DNA of 64,000 nt, from contig CM035230.1 in assembly GCA_020226215.1 (NCBI GenBank), forward strand, positions 21,929,883-21,993,882. Reading direction: 5' to 3'. The stretch is from Sindora glabra (lineage: Eukaryota; Streptophyta; Magnoliopsida; Fabales; Fabaceae). Position numbers and translations under genes: made by a program. Below are positions 36,578 to 48,349 of this stretch, piece after piece. The notes below the pieces were generated by a model. That model saw only the letters and a list, made by a program, of their open reading frames with translations. It did no database searches and was not told the origin of the DNA. Positions within the stretch are counted from its first letter, which is position 1, and each line of letters begins with the position of its first letter.

Positions 36578-38150
36578 GATGTGTAAAAAATTATCTATAT
36601 TATTTCCTTCCATTTAACATTAATTTTATGGAATTAACCTTGTTATATGATTGGGTGTTGGTTTTCTAATGTTTTTGAAATTATTTGGTTAATGTTAGAT
36701 TTTCATATGTTTCATATTTTCAACTATAACTTGAGTTTTAAATTCCAAATTTGAGTGATATTTATATTATTAGAAAGCTTAAAGGAAGCTTTACAACTTT
36801 CATGTTTTAAATATATCCCAATTTTGACATTTGGAAAATAAAAAATGGCTATGAAATTAATACTTTATTTTTATCTAAGCTACAATAGTCACAATTTTTA
36901 GGCAATATCTAGAGTTATAAAGGTGCAATCAAGGAGAAACTAGTGCCTATAGTTTTCTAACACTGGCCTAAAAACTTTCATGTTTGGGATTAGGTGAAAA
37001 TACCTAGTTTTGGTGGTCTTACAGTGGTTAGAAATTAGACTTATGAAGTTTTACTATTATAACTCTTGTAGTGTATTATTTTGTAAATTTAGTTCTGGAC
37101 TTTTAAAATTAACAAGGCTCTATTCTTTGTAACCTTCTAAGATATATTAACTTAGTTCACTAGGTTTAGTAGGGGAGAAAATCATATTATAGAGTTTGTG
37201 TCTCCAAAGACAAGAACACACAATTTTAGATAGTTTTCTTCTCTTCTCCAAGTTTCTTCCTTTTTTATCCATGGATGGTTAATTTTCGAATAAATTCAAT
37301 GAAATTAAGGTTTATCTCAATTTAGATTATGAGATCCTGAGCTCTAATATTGACTTTTGCTAATTAATTTTCCTCTTTCTCTAATTGTCTTATCTTATTT
37401 TTCTAGAATTGTATGAATTGTATACTAATTTTCATATAATCTATGTTTATTTATATGATGTATGATACGTATTTGGTTTTATGTTAAATTTTGGTGGGTT
37501 AATCATCATTTTTCTTGTGAGAATAGAGGATTGGATGATTAAATTAGAAATTTCTAGTTTAATCCTTCAATTCAATTAAATTATATATTCAAATCGATTT
37601 AATTCAATATTATGAATTAAAGTGCTTGCTTAATTTTGCTAATCTAAATTAATTAAATCTTAAATGATTATCTAGTATAGAATTTGTGAATTATTGCAAG
37701 GGTTTCAGATGATTCTAGCTTGAAAAATCAATTATAAGTATTAAATATGTTGTGATTTGTGATTAATCAATTAAAGAGTTCTTAATTCCTTGGATCAATT
37801 GTGTTTCTCTATTGCTTTTCTATGCTAATTCTACATTCTATTTCTAATATTGCATTTTGTTAAAATTTGAATCAAACTCTTCAATTTAATTCTATTTACA
37901 TTCCTACATCTTGTTTGCATCCTGATTATTTAATTGCTTAATTCTGTTTCTGTTTACTTCTTCAATTTTTTCTTATTTAATTCTATAATCATAGTCAATA
38001 ATTGGATGTGAAATGATGTTTTAAGTAGATCACTAGGGATTCAATCTAGTTCGTTATCTTATATTGTAAAAGTTTTATCAAAATTATAATTTTTAATTTT
38101 TTTTTGGATTTGACAACTTTCAAAAGTCCACAAAAATATTAACAAAAAAA
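36578..38150. other. AT-rich sequence beside the copia element, possibly old retroelement
   Basis: No coding pattern. 'aagtagatcactagggattc' near 38024 and the following 'aatctagttcgttatc' resemble the non-coding segment near LTR/primer sites of plant gypsy-type elements, but no LTR pair is found. It ends in an A-rich stretch (38131-38151). Confidence 0.3.
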
Positions 38151-38151
38151 A

Positions 38152-39300
38152 TCACAGCACCGCTGGAGAAAATGTTCTACTAAAGGTGAGGAGAGGAGTG
38201 TGAAACGTGGGAGTAGTGCTAGATGCCATTGCTCTCAGAAGAGATTAGACTTCTTTCCTGTGTTTGTCTTGGTTATTTTTTCTGATATCTGGTATTCATT
38301 GCCTGCCAATTTCAACACGAAGCACAGAGTGAAGAAACTAGGCGAAGTGTCAGCTATAGGCAAGTGTACTTTTGCTATTATAATTTCCCAAAGTTGCCAA
38401 ACTGTGGCTATTTTGCTATGTCACATGGTGTTCATTCATGATTACCCCCCCCCTCTTAATGGTAAAAGCAAGTGCATTTGATGTGTCTTCCTATTTTGCA
38501 TTTACTTTTGGTAGTGGTCACGGCATTACTTCAACAGGAAATTGGACTTGGAAATGCATGCTTGTGTTTCTAGAGTAAGTGTGCGCGCGTAATATATACA
38601 TGGCAGTTCAGCAGATCAATATCATGCTTTTATAATTATGGGACGCTCTAAATACTTGGGTATAATCTACGTATTGTGCTACTCATGTTGTGTAACAAAA
38701 TTGATTGTGCTTACAAAGAAGTTCTTTAGGGGGATTTTTACTCACAAACAATGGCCTCTCACTTTTCCCTGAAATTAAAAAAAAAAAAAAAGAAATCCTA
38801 AAAGGCATCTCTAAGCAGAAATGTTTTAGTTCAAACTCTAACTTGCTTCAAAGCATGTAACAATTTACTACTTGGCATGCTTCACCTTTACTTTAGTTTA
38901 TTCAGCATTTGTGATATTGTTATTGTTCAAGCTAGAACTAAGCCTGTATCCTTGATTAAGGTATCTGGTGAATCCTTTTGCCAGTTTTAACATTGGCAAT
39001 GCTTAAACATAGGTTTAGTATAAAGTCCAATGGCATTGTGTAGTTGATAAAACTGTTTTCATTTATCATAGAACGGTCGAATACCTCGTGTAAGATACGC
39101 TAGCATATCAATTTGTACAACCAACAGGCTTTTTAATTGATTCACACGGGCAATTCACATTTGGAAGATGAATAAAAAAGCTTTGAAGTTCTAGATTATT
39201 AATATTAAGTTTGGGCAGTGGGTAGTTGCTTTTGTTTAGTGAGATTGCACTTGGGCGGCTCAGTTGGTGATAGGTGACTTTGACTCATTGATTTTTTTTT
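38152..39300. other. gene-like segment right of the copia element, unassigned
   Basis: 38160-38480 is clearly less AT-biased and has an open plus frame (38200-38481, MKRGSSARCHCSQKRLDFFP...). It extends upstream in frame through WRKCSTKGEERS before meeting the insertion edge. I do not recognise a domain. The rest (38480-39300) shows no coding pattern. It may belong with the segment at 29955-30975, on the other side of the inserted DNA. Confidence 0.3.
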
Positions 39301-39844
39301 AAAGAATAGAATGCATCATTTAAACATTTTTTTCTCCTTTTACCATTTATATAAAATATAGGTGAAGAAATAAATTAACAACTTAATTATAAAATGTATT
39401 TCTGCAATTCATTCCCATTAAGACAAAATTATATAACATAATAATTTAACCATGCATGTATTCATTTGGTTATTTATTTTATGTTCTTATGCAAATAAAA
39501 ATGACTATCTTATTGAGACGTTGCACGAAAGTCTGTGATTTCGATAGTGCCTTTACGCCTACAATAATCAATTAATATCAATTTTAAGTTACACACGCTC
39601 TCGTATTATACATTAAATCATCTTTTTTGCATGTTAATTCAAAGAGAAAGTTTGATGTAACTTGCAAGAAATGAGCTTAGCCTTTTCCATATAACTAATT
39701 CCTTTAAAAGAGAAAACAAACAAAGAAAGTTAATTTACAAAAATTATATAAACTATATTATTCTAAACTAATTAATATTAAACAACTAATATTGCACCCG
39801 TACATTGCACAGATCATCCATACAAAAATTATTAATGAAATATA
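39300..39844. other. AT-rich sequence, no gene seen
   Basis: Nothing recognisable; lies downstream of the RING pseudogene in its reading direction. Confidence 0.5.
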
Positions 39845-40231
39845 TCAATTGAAATTACTGATTATATAAATTAAGAATTGAAACCACCAACTAGATAAGT
39901 TAAGAATAATCTGTCTACAACAAGGATACTTGTTACTTCTCTCAAAATATGAAAAAAAAAATACAATTTTATGGAAAATATGCTGGAACGAAAGAGGTAT
40001 AAGAGTCTCTTCGTCAACATAGTCCTCTAGGCATAACCAGCAATTATTGTTAAAGGGGAATTCCAATCCTCTTTTATACGTTATCTGCGGAAACTTTTTG
40101 CGAATTTGAGGATCTAACGAAATACATCTCCCCCTCGAACTCCATAAATAGTTAAAAATGCCTATTAGAATGCCAAGCAATAGAAAGGTCCCAATTAACG
40201 CCCTAAAGTTGACCGACTTATTTATTGGACA
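39845..40231 (-). pseudogene. RING-H2 finger pseudogene, paralogue of the 62 kb gene
   Basis: The minus-strand frame parallels the protein at 61827-62237. It has a hydrophobic N-terminus (LLLGILIGIFNY), then a basic linker, SLDPQIRKKFPQITYK, then NNNCWLCLEDYVDEETLIPL and a finger remnant. Of the eight zinc ligands, the third (Cys to Phe), sixth (Cys lost, FHKIVF) and seventh (Cys to Tyr, KYPCC) are gone, and one residue is inserted at an A-run, so it cannot fold as a RING. Homology continues in frame upstream of the first Met to about 40231 (CPINKSVNFR). There it has an AGG codon where the 62 kb copy has a TGA stop. It keeps an open frame of 111 codons but is judged non-functional. Confidence 0.85.
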
Positions 40232-40239
40232 GGTATATA

Positions 40240-40600
40240 ATAAATATTATTTAAAAATTAATATATTATTGAAAAATAATTTAAAGAATACCTGATCATA
40301 AAAAACAAATAACCATCTCATGTTAAAAATATTATATTTGTTACAAAAACACTCAATACTAGAGAAATAACTAAAAAAATATATAAAAGAGATAAAGAAA
40401 AATTATAAGAGGATAGGTATATTTTACTCAATTGTATATTAAATAATTCATGTAACATATATTTATAAGGCAAATAAATCAAACATTACAATTTCATAAT
40501 AATGGTTCATAAAGAAAATTGAAACCTAATAATTGATTATAATGAGAATATAATGTTTGATACATTTATATTTACATTTAATTGTCATTATTCATAATAA
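40240..40600 (-). repeat. possible 3' LTR remnant of the second copia fragment
   Basis: AT-rich sequence directly outside the polypurine-like 'caagggaga' (minus strand, about 40609-40601). No second LTR is found, so this is assigned by position only. Confidence 0.3.
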
Positions 40601-42430
40601 TCTCCCTTGAATGTCCTTCTAGTAAAGAATATGCTTTATTAAAATTTCCACTAGAAAAAATCCAATGGGAAAAAAAGTTCTAGTGAAAAAAAAATATATT
40701 ATTCTTTCAATGAATATTCTATCTCATTAAAAACCTTGTGAGGAAAACACAATGGAGTAAAAAATCATGGTTAAAGAAAAAAGAGTGTAATATGAACTTT
40801 ACTCTCCCTATTGAGAATATCACTAAAATTTTTTGAGTCAATACCTTTATTAACAATTTTAATTAAGGATCATTTGAACAAATTTTTTGTCATGATCATA
40901 TATGACTACAATCCTTTTGTAAGTATGAGAAAGAGCTTTGATGAGATATAAATTATTCCCCATCTTTTGGTATATCTCATCCTCTAATTAAGCTTTTGCA
41001 TGTAATGTTACTTTGATATAAATTTATTGAAATTTCTTCCTTGAAATTTAATATGTTACATGTTGAAGAAATTATAATTGTAATTTATCTTAACAAAAAA
41101 TATGACATAGATACATCATTAAAATTAGTAATTGAGATTAAATCTTGTGTACATCAAACATCTTATATTTGTATAACTAAATACTTATAACTCAAAATTT
41201 ATATAAATAAAATAATTTCATATCATTATTCTACAAAGATACCAAAGTGTATGCTTAATTTTATTGTAATATCTTTTAGGTGAGAAATAAATATATCTTG
41301 CTAAAATGTTGTATGAAGATATGTGTAATCAGTAAGATACATTAGTACATCAATTGTATTAATATATGATATTTCCAAACTAAAAAACTTTTCATTACTC
41401 TTTGGAATTTGAAGTGAATTCTTATTAGTATCAAGTGATTGAACAATCATTAGAACACCTAATGAATGTGATTTATCCATGTAAAAATAATTAGGATTTT
41501 TCCATTTTGATTAATAAACAAATATTTCATTATTTAAATAATTGAACTATATGTCAAGATAAAACTTAATTTTTCAAAAAATTTCATCTGAAACTCCCAT
41601 TTTCAAATACTTTGCTGGTTTTAAAGACTCTTCATAAGTTCCAATAATATTTAGATCATCAACATATGTAACAATTATATTGAAATTGCATTTAGATTTC
41701 TTAACAAAAATACAAAGGATTTATATACTTCTTTTAACAAATATTCATTAAAATAATTGCAATACATTCATTTGAATTGTTTTAATCCATATAAAGATTT
41801 TTGTGATTTAATTGAATATGCTTTTTAAAAATTCAAACTTCATACTTTAAGCATCTAAAATTTTTCAAGAATCTTCATATAATATAATTGTTAATTATTA
41901 CATGTAAAATAGGATATATTAAATTTATTAGATGCATATCAAGTTCTAATATATTGCCAAAAAATTATATACACCACATAAAAATAAATATTCTCATAGC
42001 TAATAACAATCATTATAAAAACTCTAGTATACAAACCACACCTTCTCTTTGCAACTTCAATTTTTTTATTATCTTGGTATAATTATATATTTAACTTTAC
42101 ACTTTTGGAGTATTTCATTGGCTTAACACATTCTAAGTGTTTTTTCCCTTTACCAGTAAATTTAAGCTTTGTATTTCAATATGAATTATGTCTTTTCTCT
42201 TTTCTTTAAGCCAATAATCATAATCATTATTCTATAAATTTAAGATCCTCATTAATCATTTTTTCCATAATTTTAAGTGCCATATTATATATGAGAATAA
42301 ACATTGTTAATAACTATTTTCCTTTTTGTTTCATCTTTATCACTGAAGATATAATTAATTGACTTTTTTTATTTTCATAAATTTGAGGTACCTAAATTTC
42401 TTTTAAAAATTTATCATTATATTTCAAATC
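40600..42430 (-). mobile_element. second Ty1/copia fragment, minus orientation
   Basis: From the 3' end inward: a polypurine-like GGACATTCAAGGGAGATT (minus strand, about 40615-40598); then a non-coding stretch near 40725-40790 with the 'cattaaaaaccttgtgagg' motif often seen around plant copia LTRs; then RNase H/RT coding remnants (41250-41720). Upstream pol and the 5' LTR are not recognised, so it is a 3' fragment. Confidence 0.65.
41250..41730 (-). pseudogene. copia reverse transcriptase / RNase H junction (decayed)
   Basis: The minus strand gives CVFVKKSKCNFNIIVTYVDD followed by LNIIGTYEESLKPAKYLK (about 41720-41610), the copia 'YVDDLNIIGT' catalytic box with both aspartates present. Across a gap come DKSHSLGVLMIVQSLDTNK and FSLEISYINTIDVLMYLTDY (about 41485-41320), matching the copia 'G..PYLSAIGALMYLAN.TRPD' block. 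Stops and frame changes are present. The sequence differs from the pol at 32-34 kb, so this is another family. Confidence 0.8.
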
Positions 42431-43355
42431 TTAACTTCTTATAAAAGTGTGTTATTAATTATGGGGAAATTTGTGAGTACTTTTTCTTATCTTACTCTAT
42501 GGTACTCACAGATATTAGTCATAAATTGAGTGACATGTGACAAGATTAGTATCATTAATAGACCATTTTATTTGAATAGTTATTTTTTAATTGGTCCTCA
42601 AATGACTAAGATTGAACAAGTTGCTTGCACATGGTTGTTTTAGATTTTTTTTTTGGTAAAAGCACGTGGTTGTTTTAAAATTGGTGCCAGTTAAATAGAC
42701 ACAAAAAGGTAGGCACATTGCGCAACCTAGTTCAAAAAAAATTGTATAAATTTTTTTAGAATATATATATGTATTATATGTAATTTTTATTTCTTTAAAT
42801 TTTAGGAGAATTCTTCAATACTCAGGTTAAAAATATGAGTACCGGAAGAAAAGTCTGTCTAAGCTGTTAAAAAAGTGAGACCACATATCAGCCGTTTGTT
42901 GACAATGATGTATAACTGGTTTTAATGAAATTGAAGAAAAAAATATCAAATTTGCCCTTACTATTTGTTGTCTGAGAAGCTTTCCTATTTTGCCTAAAGT
43001 TAAACCTTAAAAGGAGATTGAGGTTGGGTGATTGCTGTCAAAAGCTGTTAGGGTTCATAAAGGTGTGTGAACTGCATTACACTGTCATGGACTCCTAAAA
43101 GGCCCTTTTTGGAAAGCGTCGTCCAGACTTGGAAGGAAATCTGAAAATTATGATTAGTTTTGATTCTTCCATATGCCTTCTTTATTGTTTGCACAATAAA
43201 CCTATGGGAGTGTTGTATAGAAATTGTCCTCGCTTACTGTGTTTTTCCTATCTAGTTAGATTGTTAATGTTGATTAGCGGGGCTTTGACTGTGTTTCATT
43301 CTATTTTGTAACATGGCTGAAATGTTAACATTAATTGTGGGGTTTTCACTTTGTT
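42431..43355. other. unassigned sequence upstream of the WRKY relic
   Basis: AT-rich to 42900, then less AT-biased. No earlier WRKY exon, zinc finger or other domain is recognised, although upstream exons of the WRKY gene would be expected here. Confidence 0.4.
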
Positions 43356-43365
43356 TCGTTCTGTT

Positions 43366-43674
43366 CAAGAGGAGATGATGATGAATTTGAATTTGAGGCC
43401 AAAATATGGTAAGATCGGCAATTTTCAGTCTAATGGCTTTATTTATTTTTTAACACTGAACTTATAAGTTTGTTTTGATTTTTATAAAATTGATTGTGAT
43501 TTTCATATTTTTATAGGAAAGGAGATGATGAAAATGATGGATATTCCAACAACGGGAGTAGAACTATCAGGGAAGCTAGAGTAGTAATTTAAACTACAAT
43601 TGAAATTGATATACTTGATGATAACTATAGCCAGAGGAAGTATAGACAAAAAATAGAGGAAACCCAAACCCGAG
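43366..43674 (+). pseudogene. WRKY transcription factor relic (C-terminal domain exon of a group I gene)
   Basis: WRKY proteins bind W-box promoters in the nucleus. Exon a (to 43408) reads RGDDDEFEFEAKI plus the first two bases of a Trp codon. A 108-bp intron (43409-43516, gt..ag) follows. Exon b completes the codon and reads KGDDENDGYSNNGSRTIREA, then RVVI, a stop, and TTIEIDILDDNYSQRKYRQK. This parallels the group I pattern '(D/E)-rich..RW..SRT.REPRVVVQTT..IDILDDGYRWRKYGQK'. The exon ends at CCCGAG|GT (43674), where WRKY genes have their conserved intron after 'NPNPR'. Lesions are TAA for the usual Gln codon (43590-43592) and WRKYGQK changed to QRKYRQK. The zinc-finger exon is not found downstream, where a CACTA element begins at 43827. 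Confidence 0.82.
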
Positions 43675-44219
43675 GTTTGTTACTGGTGCAAATAACAATG
43701 CTTTAACAATCAAGTTTTATGAAATTAGAAACTGCTACTTGCAATTCCATTGATACAACAAGCAACCTGTACATATAGCCTAATTTGAGTATGTGTTGTT
43801 AGAATGACTCAGATTGCATCATGTGTCACAACAACCAATCAACACTTGTGCTATGATCAAAATTATGGCACAAGATCAAAATTTCCATAGTTATGCCATT
43901 TAGTCGTAAAAATATCAATTGAATACTCCTATGGCACAAGTAAGCGTAGCAAGGAAATTGCTATAAGAAAAAAAATCATGTGGCATAAATAATTTTTTTT
44001 GCCATGTGTCCACTTATGGCTAATAGATTCTTCTAGTCATAAGTACGAACGTGGCAAGAAAAGTACATTCGTGGCTAGCAATTCATATTGCCACAAATAA
44101 AATCATAACCAAAAATAAAATAAAATAATTAAAAAAACTAATGTAATTAGTTAAAATAATTTTTATATATCCAAATTGAATTGATTATATAGTCAATCCA
44201 ATCAGGTGCTATCTTATTA

Positions 44220-44350
44220 TTCTATTTGTACATCTATTGAAACCTATTAATGTTTTTTTATCTGCATTGAAACTTTATCAATTTAGAAATTATAAATTGC
44301 ATTTATAAAGAATCAAACCTGAATCTCCAATCTCCAAGTTAAGGAATATT
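44220..44350 (-). repeat. possible SINE / tRNA-derived fragment
   Basis: The minus strand has TTAGCGCAATGGTAAGG (box A-like, about 44377-44361) followed about 30 bases later by CAGGTTTGATTCTT (box B-like, about 44321-44308), the spacing of an internal Pol III promoter. There is no cloverleaf, so it is not a tRNA gene. It could also be chance resemblance. Confidence 0.3.
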
Positions 44351-44818
44351 AAGCCTTACCATTGCGCTAATTTACATTTTTAGTATTATAATACAATATA
44401 TTTTATATAAAGTTTTAATTAACTTGTTCACTTCAAAAATAAAACTACACTTAGGTGACACTAATTATATAATAAAATTTTATATAAATACAAATAATAA
44501 AAATACACTCATATTAAAATGCTTTAAGATTTTATTTTAAAAATAATTTTTTATAAACTAAATTCCCATGTGTTTCATTACTAATTTTACTTATATCAAA
44601 TTTATTATTTACAAATATCTTATATCAATTTTGTCTCTCATAAATAATTAATTAGTTAATTTTATCCTTTTATTAATATTTTTATTAATTGAGTTATTAT
44701 AAAATAAAATTAAAATTTCTACATCTTTCAAGTAATTTTTTTTATTTTTCTAAAATTCCTTCAATAAAGGTTAAATTATATGAAATAAATATCTATAAAA
44801 ATCATAACTTTGAACTAT

Positions 44819-44829
44819 TATATATATAT

Positions 44830-44866
<37 letters not shown>

Positions 44867-44867
44867 T
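44819..44867. repeat. (TA)n microsatellite
   Basis: Two adjoining TA runs separated by one phase slip ('taatat') at 44840. Confidence 0.9.
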
Positions 44868-45959
44868 TAAATTTTAATTATAAATTAAAATTTAAATTAT
44901 TATAAATTATTTAATTTTACTTTTTTATTTATAATACATATTTTTGTCATTCACAAATATAAGTTAAATCATTCAAACCTTTATAAATTTTTTGTATTAA
45001 TTTCATTTCTCATATGTTATTTATATTTAATTTTTATCCCTAAATTTATTAAGTCATTAATCTATTAATAAAATTATAAATGAATAGATCAAATTAATTA
45101 AATTATTATTTAAAAGAAAATAAATTAATACAAAATATATGTGAAAAATGAAATTATTATAATTGGAATTAATAAGGATTAAAATGAAAATTTATACTAT
45201 TTTATATATATATATATCACTCCTTTAAATAAAATTTACTTAAAATTTTTTAATATAATAATTTAATTATTATTAAATTATACATAATTTTAAATAATTA
45301 TTATTTTTAATTTTTTCAATGAAAGTTTTCTTAATATTACAGGGATGAATATAAAATTTATTATTAAATATTTCTATAATAAAACTTATTATAACTTATC
45401 TCACAAATTATACTATTTATATATAATATAATAATTTTAGTATTTTCATAATATATATATATCTTTTTTGTTAATATATTTTTTAAGAATAATGTGATGT
45501 GATAAAAAATGATAAAAAATAATTTTTTATAATATTTAATACCTTGAATAATCTATTTTTGTTTAATTAATATTTTAAAAATTAGACCAAATAATGAATT
45601 AAAAAATTTGTTATATATGTATGTATTATATTTATGCATATATTAATCCTATTAATAAAATATTTTAGTATGTAAAGAATTTAAATTCATTGACTAATTA
45701 TATAGTACAATCTTTAATATATTATAATATATTATTTTGTTAATGCATATTAATTTTATTATATAAATTTAATTAATAGATAGTTAAATTATTATTTATT
45801 ATTTATGAAAAACTATTAGATTCTAATAGATATTAAATTTGGCACACATATAAAAAAATAGTTAGGAACTTAATAATTGAACTCTTTCTTACATATTTTA
45901 GGATTTGGGGTTCAATTCTTATCTCTATTATTTTAAGAAAAATTATAAAAGTACATAAC

Positions 45960-46172
45960 TATACAATTTATAGTTAGTTTTATTTTTTTACATATATTTA
46001 TTGAATCAGCTAATTGAAAATGTTATGTTTTGTAACTTTTTTATTTTGATTGATTGGTACTAATTAGTTGATCAAATAAGTTATTTTCTAAATTTTTGAA
46101 GCAATTGTTTGGCTCAATCAATTAGTGAAAGGCTTTTAACTCAAGTGATATATTAGCTATTTGTTAAACACC
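45960..46172. mobile_element. hAT-like MITE, copy 3 (right half), inside the CACTA element
   Basis: It matches the right part of copy 2: 'agctaattgaaaatgtta', 'taattagttgatcaaataag', and the end 'tatttgttaaacacct'. The left half is not recognised. Confidence 0.45.
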
Positions 46173-46786
46173 TATAATATATAAATATTTTTTTATCTAC
46201 TATGTATAGTTTTCAAAAATAATATATTTGACTATAATTTTATTCATAGAATAATTCGTGGTATAAGTAATACCTTTTTATAGATAAATTTTTCTGACTT
46301 ATATGATAGAGTAAGTGATACCTTATTATAAGGAATATGTACTTATAACTTAATTTATAATATAAATGATATTTTTTCATAGAAAATGTGTTCTTATAGC
46401 TTAGTTTGTGGTATTTTTGACATGAGTGATACTTTAGCACAAGTGATATTTTACCACAAGTAAAATTTTTTCATAATACAAGTAATACTTTGTCATAAGG
46501 AATGTGTTCCCGTAACTTAGTTTTGTAACACAAATAATATTTTGCCACGGATAAAGTTTTTTTTGTAACATAAGTAATACTTGTCATGGAGATTATGTTC
46601 CTATAACTTAGTTCATGATACAAGTGATACTTTACTATAGGTAAAATTTTTTCGTGGCATAAATCTTTTAAGTTTTTGTGCATTTTTTTGAATTTTTTTG
46701 TTCCCATGACAAAAGGTAAAATTGCCACAATTTTTGAATTTTTGTGGCATAATTTGTGGCATAAATATTAATTTGTTGTAGTGTGT

Positions 46787-47355
46787 AAAGTTTGACTCTT
46801 AGGAACATTGTGAATCAATACACATACAAAACGCACTACCATGAGAAATTGTAAGATTCTTATCATTAAAAGTCCTTAATAAATTTGTTTCAAATTCATC
46901 CGTCTGTAGGAGTTACTATAAATGTACTATGTTTAGTTGTTCAATGAGTAAGCATGTAGAGCAAGTTATATAATGTCAAATATTTTATAGTTTTAGTAAT
47001 AATTTATAATACTAAAAATATAAATAATAATGGATAATAAAATGCATAATAATTTAATAATAGAAGCAAGTTATATAATTTTCATTAATTTATTAAATTA
47101 TATAAGAATTAAAATTATACTAAGAGGATACTAATTTGTAATAAATTTTGATAATTGAATTAATTAAATGTACACAATATCTGATGATGTGAAATATTTA
47201 TATTATTATCATTTAAAATACTAAAAAATAATAGATAATGTTAAAGGAGGAATTAAATATTAGAATATATATCATTCAAATATTAACATAATAAATTATA
47301 AACTAATGAGTTTAGGATATTGCTAAAATTATTATAATAAAAAATTACAATAAGT
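46787..47355. other. AT-rich sequence between two CACTA-derived regions
   Basis: No coding pattern and no left CACTA terminus for the remnant that follows. Confidence 0.4.
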
Positions 47356-47359
47356 TAAA

Positions 47360-48240
47360 ATTAAAGTGCATTTGCATTGTAACATTATACCCATTTAAGG
47401 GTTAGTTGGTCTTCCTAGTTAAACCAATACTTGAATTGTCCTAAAAATTTAGATAGTATGGGATATGTCATTTAATTATTATGCTCAACTTATCTACTCA
47501 TTATTTCACATTACAGAAACTTCTTGTCTCTTACTTGTTTTTCGATTGTGAACTATATGACGTGTAGTATACACATTTGGTGAACTATAGGAAGATGCTA
47601 TCAAAATTTTTACATGCATGAAAAGTGTCATTGATAAGTCAAAATAATAATTATAGGAATATTTCAAATGGGATAAAGCCATAACTTTTAACGTTATGGG
47701 TGATAAAGTGGATTTATGGCACACTGTAAATGTGCACACATAATTGAATTGTATGATAACTTGTGACATTGTAGGTTAGTTATAACATGTTAGTCAACAA
47801 AAGTTAGATAACCTTATGAGATTGATTATTCCACAAGTACTAGAATGACATTATTGCAATTATGGAAAAAGTCAGAAACTTTGTTAATGATGGGGGTTAA
47901 GAAGATGTCCATGTAAGAAGTGTTTAGATATGTTGAACCAAGCATTAAAGACTATGGAGATATAACTAATAAACAAAAAATTTAATCCTTTGTACATAAA
48001 TTAGGTCCATCACAATGAAGAGTATATATCTAAGGCTAAGGTTATGCATGACACATCCCCTAATGATGCTAATGAAATAGTTGATAATATACATGACTTT
48101 ATTAGCCCTCATGCCATTAACCAAGTAAATGATAATGACCAAAGCTTTGATGACCTATTTATAGAAGTTGAAATGGAATTGTACCCTAATTGCATAACCT
48201 TTTCTTCATCGAACTTCTTAATTAAGCTATGTATCTAAAA
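47360..48240 (+). pseudogene. CACTA transposase remnant (5' part of TNP2-like gene)
   Basis: 47380-47760 aligns at nucleotide level with 16085-16460 of the large CACTA element: shared 'tgaactatatga', 'tataggaagatgct' and 'ttgaattgtcctaaaa.tt.gatagt.t.ggatatgt'. Downstream, 48044-48238 reads MHDTSPNDANEIVDNIHDFI... and EMELYPNCITFSSSNFLIKL, the 'ELYPGC..fSkLSFLv.L' stretch that precedes the catalytic part of TNP2. The catalytic part itself and DUF4218/4216 are missing, so this is an internally deleted copy. Confidence 0.7.
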
Positions 48241-48349
48241 GTGCTACATAAATAGACTAATAAGTCATTCAACTATCTATTGAAGTTATAAAAGGAAACA
48301 TTATTAAAGGATAAGAAATTACATAAATCATATTATAATGCAAGTAAAT

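Larger units (their letters stand above)
43827..46783. mobile_element. non-autonomous CACTA element
   Basis: The right end on the minus strand reads CACTACAACAAATTAATA; the left end CACAACAACCAATCAACA matches it at 13 of the first 16 bases. Both ends are flanked by TGT (43824-43826 and 46784-46786), an exact 3-bp target duplication. Subterminal repeats built on 'tgtggcataa' / 'ttatgccac' lie at 43850-44105 and 46240-46770. No transposase is present and it is 2957 bp long. The frames at 46240-46728 lie in the repeat zone and are not genes. The first 12 bases of its right terminus equal those of the 11.7 kb element, so the same transposase might have moved it. Confidence 0.82.

Noticed and set aside
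45880..45930. tRNA B-box-like 'ggggttcaattcttatc' as a tRNA gene
   Set aside because: No A box at the right distance and no cloverleaf.
46240..46728. Two minus-strand open frames rich in Tyr, His and Lys
   Set aside because: Produced by the CACTA subterminal repeats; the repetitive translation is not a protein family.
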